NCBI GenBank assembly: GCA_947561585.1
Contig: CANNZV010002607.1
Location: 1-64,000, forward strand
Direction: 5' to 3'
From: Caprella mutica
Taxonomy: Eukaryota > Arthropoda > Malacostraca > Amphipoda > Caprellidae
DNA length: 64,000 bases
Part shown: positions 29,001-38,000 of the stretch, piece after piece
Position numbering within the stretch: position 1 is the first letter of the stretch
How the letters are laid out: each line of letters begins with the position of its first letter
Made by a program: the position numbers and the translations under genes
Notes under the pieces: model-generated
Told to the model about the DNA's origin: nothing
The model's database searches: none
The model's input: only the letters and a program-made list of their open reading frames with translations

Positions 29001-32000
29001 GCAGACTTAAGTTAGCCATTTGTTTTGATTTTTAGGACCACTTTGAACAGCTGTTATTTCGTGAATCTGGCCTCATCAACAATAGACGGCCTTGCGAGGA
29101 TGACCAACAAAAACACAAATAAACAGAGATTATCGATTGATGAATTCAAATTCACCATGAATTATATTAATATTTATGATTTATTCGTTGTTGATGCAAA
29201 ACAAATTTCAACATTCTTCTCTTCAACTTGATAGTTTTGCATTACTCTAATGCAATTTGGTAAAAAAAATTATGCGTATTAATTTCATTGATAAGCTATT
29301 TATTATAACTAAACTGGAATGTCATTTTTTCCTCAATGAAAGAACATGGAAGACTCTGTGTTTCGACTTGAAGAAGAATCCATGAAAATACAAGAAATGG
29401 TTCAACTGCAACATCGAGATTTGTCCAGTGGAATGAATGACCTTAAACGCACTCTGCAAATGAACCAAAATCGATATGATGGTTCCAACTACCTTACCAC
29501 TAGTATGGATAATGTAATATTACGTTCAATATACATAAGTTTCAGTGAAATGCCTTTTCCTTTAATATATTTGCTTCTAGATTCAAGAAAAAATACAACT
29601 AGCACGACTTTCCCCACCTTCTCTGAAATCACAACTACCGAATCATCCCAAAACAACTTTAGCAGCGACAATATGCAACCTAGATTCGCAGCTCTTAAAT
29701 CTTTCTCGGAAGTGAGAAATATTATTCAAACTAGAGAGGTGGAAGCTACAGCAATACCCGCTCCTACAACTTTGAGTGAACTAGGTTAGTGCAATTAGAA
29801 TATTTTCAGTATATAAAATTAAATGAAAAGTGACTAACTCCAATTTACAATAATTTATATCTATTGTGTTGTTAGAGATTGAATATGAGTTAGCAGAAAG
29901 GAGAAAGTTAATTGCAGAGCTGCTTAGAGGAGAGACTACCACAAAACCTACTACCGACTTATCTTCCAGTGCAACCTCTGCTATCCCGTCTACAACTGAA
30001 TCCAATCTTAGCAAATCATCTAAGAAGAAGAGAATATTGGGATGCACGGATGTTTCTGCTACAGGTAGCCAATTTTAAATTGACATTTTGTAGGTCTATG
30101 AGTGTGTGAATAGCATAACACTATATGCACATTTATTTAATTTCTAGAAGAAAACCAAATAATTTGATTAATTTAAAACTCGCTCTTTTATTTTATTATT
30201 TTAAGAAAGAAAACTTTATTTCTCATTTTGTCATAAATGCCTTCAATATCAATCGACGAGAGGGTGCAACGCGATTGACATATAATACCATGTTTAGTTC
30301 CATTTTATGAAACACGTATCTTTTAAGTTTTACTAGCAAGTCTTTTAAATTTCCTCAGGTATTGTAAAGTTGCCTGCAACATCTAGTGATGTAAATCCAG
30401 CTTTCTACATCAGATACTGCGACCAGAACATTGAAGGTGGAGGGTGGACAACCATACAAAGGAGAGGACCTCAAAATGGAGAAGTTCCTCTTAACTTTTC
30501 AAGATCTTGGCAAGATTATAAGAAAGGTAAAGATAGCAGAACGATTCAACTAGATCACGGTTTGATGTATCTTATACTGTGTTTCATTTATTTGTCATTT
30601 TTGAAATAGACATAATTTTATTTTGCAAGGTACTGAAGGAGTAAAACCAAATTTTTGTTTTATGAATTTTTTTTAGTGGAACTTTTTATTTTATTCTGTC
30701 GGGTTTCAGAACAACAAAAAAAATATTTGGTTTTCTTCCCTCAGTTATTATGGCAATTTCAGAATTGACAAATAAGTAAAACACACCGTATAATAAAATA
30801 AATCCATTGACGTAGGATATAATGCTATACGTCATTTAAGTATCGTACGACTCAATCCAATAAAACCAATTTGTTAAATTAGAAATTAAGAAACCAATGG
30901 AAAATATTCAATTGCAGTTTAAACAATGTAGATTTTGATATATGTTAATGAGCCTGTGGACTAACAATTTCTATCCTTGCGATGAAGGAGAGAGTTAGTA
31001 TAATGAGCATTTATATCAGAGAGGTAGTTCTTGAAGGTGAATTTGAAGACATGATTTCTTATCCAAGCTGCACTGTAGGCTCGGCCACATGGCTCATGAG
31101 TCTTTAGACCATAGACATTACCCATATTGAATAAATATATATGTCTTTATTGAAAACACAAGTGAAAAAAAAAATAAACAAACATCAATTAGCACCTGGT
31201 TAAAAAATATATAAATGAATTCAACATAGGTAAAGATAAGTAGGCTCTTGACTGAGTCCCTACAAAGTGAATCTAATTCTTGGCATCTGGACGACGCAGC
31301 CCTGGGAGATACACCGGAGAGAGTTTTGGATGACGTAAGAATCTTGATAGATGGGTTGAGTTGAGTGCCATTGGTTTCGCAGTTAATAGCTTAAAATGTG
31401 AGCTTACCATCCTCGATGATCGCCCCCCCCCCCAAGTGAGCAACCTTGTGGTGGTGTGTGTGTGGGGGGGGGGGGGGGGTTGGCGTGCACCAATGAAGTG
31501 AAGAGCTGCGCCATGGATGAGCCAGACAAATAGCTCAATCGGACGGACTCTAGATAACTGAGCGGGATGACTTCCAGGGAAGGAAACCAAAAAATCCCCT
31601 CGGATATAAGAATTATCAGCTACGGAAGCACAACAAATGATTAAAGTTCATTTATTAAACCAATAGACGGGCCTTCCTATACAAACAGAGGTGGGACTGA
31701 CTCAGACAGTGTGGGTGTCAACAGAAGTGCACTGCAAGGTCTGGGCGTTCAGCCAAATCAAACGAGCCTCAAAGAAGCTGATGGTCCCCAGGCCAGCTAA
31801 GGGTTTAATGTGCCTGGGACGAAACATGGCAGAAATGCTAGATCAAGAGAACAAGTTACTTAAAGACCTTTGATGAAATGTATAGACCTAAGAACTTCAC
31901 AAGATTTTTCAATGTAAAATCAACAGGAGAAGCAAGTCTACACAAATTGAATATGTTCAAAGTAGACAAATTATCAAAGGCAAAATCGGAAGTTTTTAAA

Positions 32001-35000
32001 ATTATCTGAAGATGCTCAAACAAAATCGTGGACGCTTGAAGTGAAATCACATGAACAATGAGCTAAACTATTAGATATGACAGAACTACTAGAAGAACCC
32101 GTCACCATAGTACCTCATGAGTACCAGAATAAGTCTTAATGGGTAATAATCTGTGGATTACTGAGAGGTTACTCCAATGAAGATATTGTTGAGGGACTAT
32201 CTGAAAAGGGCGTTGTTGACTGTAGAAGAATTGTTAAATTCCCCAAGTTGGCTAACCCAGAAACTATTGCTACACTGATTCTCACTTTTGACTCATCCAA
32301 TATCCCATATCGAGTGGAAATAATAACAGGACTCACGGAACGAGTCCGCCAATATATACCTCACCCTAGAAGATGTTCCCACTGTCAGCGCTATGGTCAT
32401 TCAGGTGCTAAATGTCGTAAGACTTAAGCTGTGGCGGTAACCTGGTTGGCGACCACAAAGCTGAAACTTGTCAACTACCTGAAAAGTGTGCTAATTGTCA
32501 ACAGCAACACAGCGTGATGTCAAAGACTTGCCAAAAATATCTATATGAGAAAAAATGTTAGCAATTAAAATAAAAGAACACTTCACATTTGCGGAAGCAA
32601 GAGCCAGAGTAAATCTCTTCGCTATTGGATCTGCTCAATCATTATTCAGCAACAGTAATAAACAATATACCCAGAAATAGATAGGATACAAGAGTTAATG
32701 CTAACAATAACCTATTAAAGCAACAAGAACCTAAAATATCAAACATAAGACCCTTGAGCTTTATAGCCTCCGATTATGAAACAATAAGCAGCAATAGAAG
32801 CTATACCCAGAAATTCAGAGACACCAAGCAATATCTGAAAAATAGTTGAATTTCACCACAAACAAGGAACTAAGTTATAATAGCCAAATAGCAATTCTGG
32901 AACTGAAACGAATGCTTGCGAAGAGTGATAGCACGGCTGCAGGCGAGGATACCATCAGCTACAACATGATAAGGAAATCTCATGAAACAAGCCTACATTT
33001 TTTGCTATCAATATTCAATAAGATTTATGACACCGGACAGATCCCACCACTCTGGCAATCAAATATCGTATTATCATTCCCCAAACCTGGCAAATATACC
33101 ACCTTAGAAGAGAACTATAGACCAATCTCTCTCTCCAGCTGTGTTAGCAAACTGCTGGAGAAGAACATAAACTATAGATTGACATCATTTCTTGAGAGCT
33201 ATGAACACCTTCCAACTCTCCAATATGGATTCAGAAAGATGCAAAGCACCATGGATGCACTGACTAACTTCACTACAAATGTTGACACCTCACTCAATCA
33301 AAGGAGCAGTGTCGTTTTACGTATCTTTTGATATGAGTAAGGCTTACGACACGACATGGCGCTATGGTATAATGGAGACACTGCATGGATTTGGCATGAG
33401 AGGCAATCTCTCTACTTGCATTCAATTTTTCCTAACAAACAGGACATTTCGTGTAAATATAGGGATCACCCTATCCGAACCACACAGATCATACCAAGGT
33501 GTACCACAGGAAGGGGATTCTGAGCTGTACTCTCTTCACGCTAGCCATCAACGGTATACTCAAATGTATTCCTGCAGATATTGAAACATCATTATATGTA
33601 GATGACTAGAGAGTGTATGTTGGTGGCAGCTATGTTCCCGGCCTGGAAAGAAGAATTCAGGGAGTAGTCAATAAGATCACTCCTGGTCTGACATACATCG
33701 CTTTAACTTTTCAGTATCTAAAAAAATGCATACACTGCCACCATAAAAGAGAATTCCAAGTTTCCAACCACCTTTAAAACTGATGCTAAGGAAAAAAAAA
33801 TGGAACCATCATCCCGAATAGGGAGACTATCAGATACACTGCTGATCAATAATATAAGACCGTTTGAAAATTGGATAAAAAACTATCATTTTGTAGATAG
33901 GGTTGTGAATTTTTAAATATATGTAGGTTGCTGATAACAATCTACATAAATGTTCCAAATGAAAAATAATTGCACCATCAACATTTTCTTAAATCTGCAT
34001 TTTTATGAAATAAGGCGTTTAACACTTGATCATAAACATAAGACCATGGTGCAAAAAAGCTGGTATTAGGGTTATTTCATAGTTTTTCACTCAGTTTAAA
34101 ATTAGCAGCCATAGCAAAAAGGTGTCACAATGCCAAAAGCGTCTAAACTAAGTGAAGTTGAGCGTGCCAGAATCTTAGATTTCCACCAACTTGGTTTGTC
34201 ACAACGGGCGATCGCTGACAAGTTGAATCGAAGCAAAACTGCAGTTTGCAACTTCTTAAAGGATCCCCAAAACTATGAAAAGGCAAAATCTACAGGTAGA
34301 CCAAGAAAAATTTCCTCTGCGCTGAATAGGAGGATCAAACGTGTAGTGAAGAAGGACAGAGGACTAACTTCTAGGGAAATTAAGGAGGCTACAGGTGCGG
34401 ATTGCAGCCCAATAACCATTAGACGACAGTTACGCATCAATGGGATGGTGAACAAAAAGCGTCTGCAGGTGCCGCGGGTCTTACCAAGCCACAAGAATGA
34501 CCGTCTGAGATTCAGTCAGGATTACCAAACGTGGGACACTGGAAAATGGATGCAAGTCCTCTTCTCAGACGGAAAGAAGTTTAATCTTGATGGTCCAGAT
34601 GGCTTCCAGAGGTACTGGCATGACAAAGAAATGCATCCTGAGATCTACTCAAACGGCACAGCGGTGCAGGCTCCATAATGGTGTGAGGAGCATTTTCATC
34701 CATATTTAGAAACGATGGAGTTGCAGATTGTTCATGGTCGTCAAACTGCAGATGGCTACATCACAATGCTCCAAAATGTTAATCTGGTGACCGAAGGACA
34801 ACGGTCGTGTGGAGATGGGTGGATTTCCAGCAGGATAATGCTGCAATTCATAGAGCACGCAGGACAATGAGCTTCTTAGAGGAGAGTGGTGTCCGGGATT
34901 TGAAGCATCCCGCATGCTCCCCGGACTTGAATCCTATAGAAAACCTCTGGGGGTGGATGGCAAAGGATGTTTACAAAAATGGAAAGCAGTATGCCACTGT

Positions 35001-38000
35001 GGCTGAGCTTCGAGAGTCCATTTTCACGAGTTCGAGCAACGTTCCCCTTACACTGCTAGAAACCCTCATTTCCAGTATTCCACAGAGAATTTTTGAAGTA
35101 ATCAGAAGCAATGGAGGCAGAACTCACTATTAAAGCCAATTTTGTTGACATTTTCTTTGTTATTTGGTATTTATCCTAATTTAAGTTATGTGGTCTTATG
35201 TTTATGATCAAGTGTTAAACGCCTTATTTCATAAAAATGCAGATTTAAGAAAAAGTTGATGGTGCAATTGTTTTTTGTTTGGAACATTTATGTAGATTGT
35301 TATCAGCAACCTATATTTAAAAATTCACAACCCTATCTACAAAATGTTAGTTTATTTATCCAATTTTCAAACAGTCTTATATTATTGATCAGCAGTGTAT
35401 CTAGGAATGATGATAGATCGTAAACTGGACTGGAAGGATCATACTAAGATGATAAAACGAGACTGCGTGAAGCGCTTGGATCTGTTAAAACATCTGTCCC
35501 ATATGACAGATGCTTAGACTGTACAGAGCCATTATTGGATCAAAATTAGATTATGGGTCCTACATATACAGTTCTGCATGGGAAAACATCCTAGCTATTC
35601 TGGATCCAGTTCACAATACTGCTATTTGGCTGAGCACTGGTGCATACAGGTCCTCACCTGTGTTCAGTCTCTATGCCGAGAGTGGAGAACCTCCTCTAAG
35701 GATTAGAAAGAAAAAGCTGTTGCTGCAGTTCTATGCACGAGCTATTCAGCTGCCTACCTCCACATCGTACAATCCGTAAATGCAAACGCCAACCAAAGAC
35801 CTGCCAAAATCTCAACAATAGCTACCAAATTGTTAACAGCATCAGTGAAATTAACCGAGAAATTGAAATTTTGACGTTTTCATCCAAAGATATACCCACA
35901 TGGCAACTCCCTTCAGATGTCAGATGCAATAAGTATGAATACCCTAAGAAAGACACCTGGTCACCTGCAGTGACTACGGAATGAAATATTTATTTAATGC
36001 TTACGTGAATGAATACCACAATGACCAATACCCAATCTTTACTGATGGTTCAAAAAGCAATAATGGAGTAGGATGTACTGTTACAAGTTTGAGTGAATGT
36101 AGAACCATGAAATTGCATTGTGGGAGCTCAATTTTTATTAGCTGTGAGGACTTTTTAACTTTGTCTACAAATGGCTGCCAGCTTGGAACATCGGAATTTC
36201 ATAATATACTGTGACTCTAGAAGTGCTTTAATGGTAACCGACCACTATGATTCTACTCGCTGAACAGAAAAGGCAAAGGTATTGAGTTTGGCTGAAGCCC
36301 AGCTCATGTAGGAATACCAGGGAATGGAGCTGCAGACAAACTGGCTGTAGTTGCAGCAATCAATGACTCTTGGATTGCAGCGATGTACTACCATACAGGG
36401 ATTGGTACCCCATTATTGAAATATGAGAGAATTCTGGTCAGAAGAATTGCAAGAAGTGCAAAATATGATACTGCGCCTACTGAAAAGCTCAATAGATCCC
36501 TGGCAGCCATTGAACAACAGAAGAGACTATAATTTTCACCAAGTTGAGAATTGGTCACACGAAGTTGACACACCAGTATCTAATGGTTAAAGGACCACAT
36601 ACCATATTGTGAGGACTGTATTGTTCCAATAACAGTAATCCCTGCGTGTCCACCATATTCGGTGGAGAGAATCCTTCCAAGAAGCTGTGAATTCAGACCC
36701 CGATGCTACACTGAATCTCATGTTCTCAGAGCAACCTGAGCGGGCTCTAGGACAACTCGTACCCGGACAACTGGTATACAGGACAACTCGTACCCGGACA
36801 ACTGGTACCCGATTTTCATAATTTTGTGTTAAATGTACCTAATTATAATAACTGAATAAAATACAAGTCCGATTTTCAAAATTTAGTTAAATGTACATAA
36901 TTATAATAAAAATTAAAGGCATAATAAAATAACCATTTTTTTTATTGCAATGAAACATACATAAACTGACAAGCCGTATTAAGTGCTGAGTAGGTTTCAT
37001 GCAAGATTCCTTAAGTTTATCAGGAAACCTAATTCTTTTATTTACTGTTTGATGGCATTTTAATGCACAAACTCTACAATCAGATCAAACACTCATGATT
37101 ATACCTGTTTCACATTAAATATTTAAAACACCAATGTACTGAAGCTCTCATCATCACAACATCTTATAGGGCTGACAAAGGCACAGGACACAGAATAGGG
37201 AAGTAACAACATCTTGTAGAGCTGACAAAGGCACAGGACACAGAAAAGGGAAGTAATGACATCTTATAGGGCTGACAAAGGCACAGGACACAGAAAAGGG
37301 AAGTAATGACATCTTATAGGGCTGACAAAGGCACAGGACACAGAAAAGGGAAGTAACAACATCTTATAGGGCTGACAAAGGCACAGTACACAGAATGAGG
37401 AATTAACAACATCTTGTAGAGCTGACAAAGGCACAGGACACAGAAAAGGGAAGTAATGACATCTTATAGGGCTGACAAAGGCACAGGACACAGAAAAGGG
37501 AAGTAATGACATCTTAGAGGGCTGGTAAAGGCACAGGACACAGAAAAGGGAAGTAACAACATCTTATAGGGCTGACAAAGGCACAGTACACAGAATGAGG
37601 AATTAACAACATCTTATAGGGTTGTTAAAGCTGTCTCAATCAGAAGTCAATCATTGACGTCATTACTAATAGGGAAGATTTGATATAATTTTAATATTAA
37701 GTGGAGAAATATATAACCTTTATGTATACTCCAATTTTTTTCCTTGAAACAGAATTTCCTTCATCCATTTTTGTTTCTTTTTAAAAATTAAAATATTTAC
37801 TTGAGTTTTAATCTTCATCTTTTTTTCTTTTCCAGGATTTGGCGATCTGTCTGGTGAATTTTGGTGGGGTAATGACTTCATTCACCTGCTGTCTCAAGAG
37901 CAGAACTTGACTTTGCGGTTCGATTTGTGGGATTTCGATGACAACTATGCCTTTGCTGAGTACAGTCACTTCCACGTGGCTGATGAGGCTACCCTTTACG

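Larger units (their letters stand above)
31890..36740 (+). mobile_element. Decayed I/Jockey-type non-LTR retrotransposon, interrupted
   Basis: The gag-like part ends in zinc knuckles: CSHCQRYGHSGAKC (about 32370) and a second and third Cys/His cluster (about 32430-32530). Reverse transcriptase follows at 32846-33830: NYRPISLSSC, FDMSKAYDTTW (about 33330), QGVPQ and YVDD (33595-33606), the last followed at once by a stop. The apurinic endonuclease expected between gag and reverse transcriptase is absent, because only about 290 bases separate them. Thumb sequence continues at 35400. RNase H (IFTDGSKSNNGVG near 36035, then AHVGIPGNGAADKL near 36310) and a C-terminal tail follow. A Tc1-like element splits the thumb. 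Frameshifts and stops are frequent, so it is inactive. Confidence 0.8.

Noticed and set aside
29489..29671. Minus-strand open frame opposite exons 10-11
   Set aside because: It is the shadow of the plus-strand Ser/Thr-rich exon.
31273..31590. 105-codon minus-strand open frame
   Set aside because: It runs through C/G homopolymers and shows no recognisable domain. More likely decayed element sequence.
36741..36815. Second foldback-like element from the GGACAACTCG direct repeats
   Set aside because: I searched downstream to exon 14 for the inverse word and found none, so only a small direct duplication is supported.
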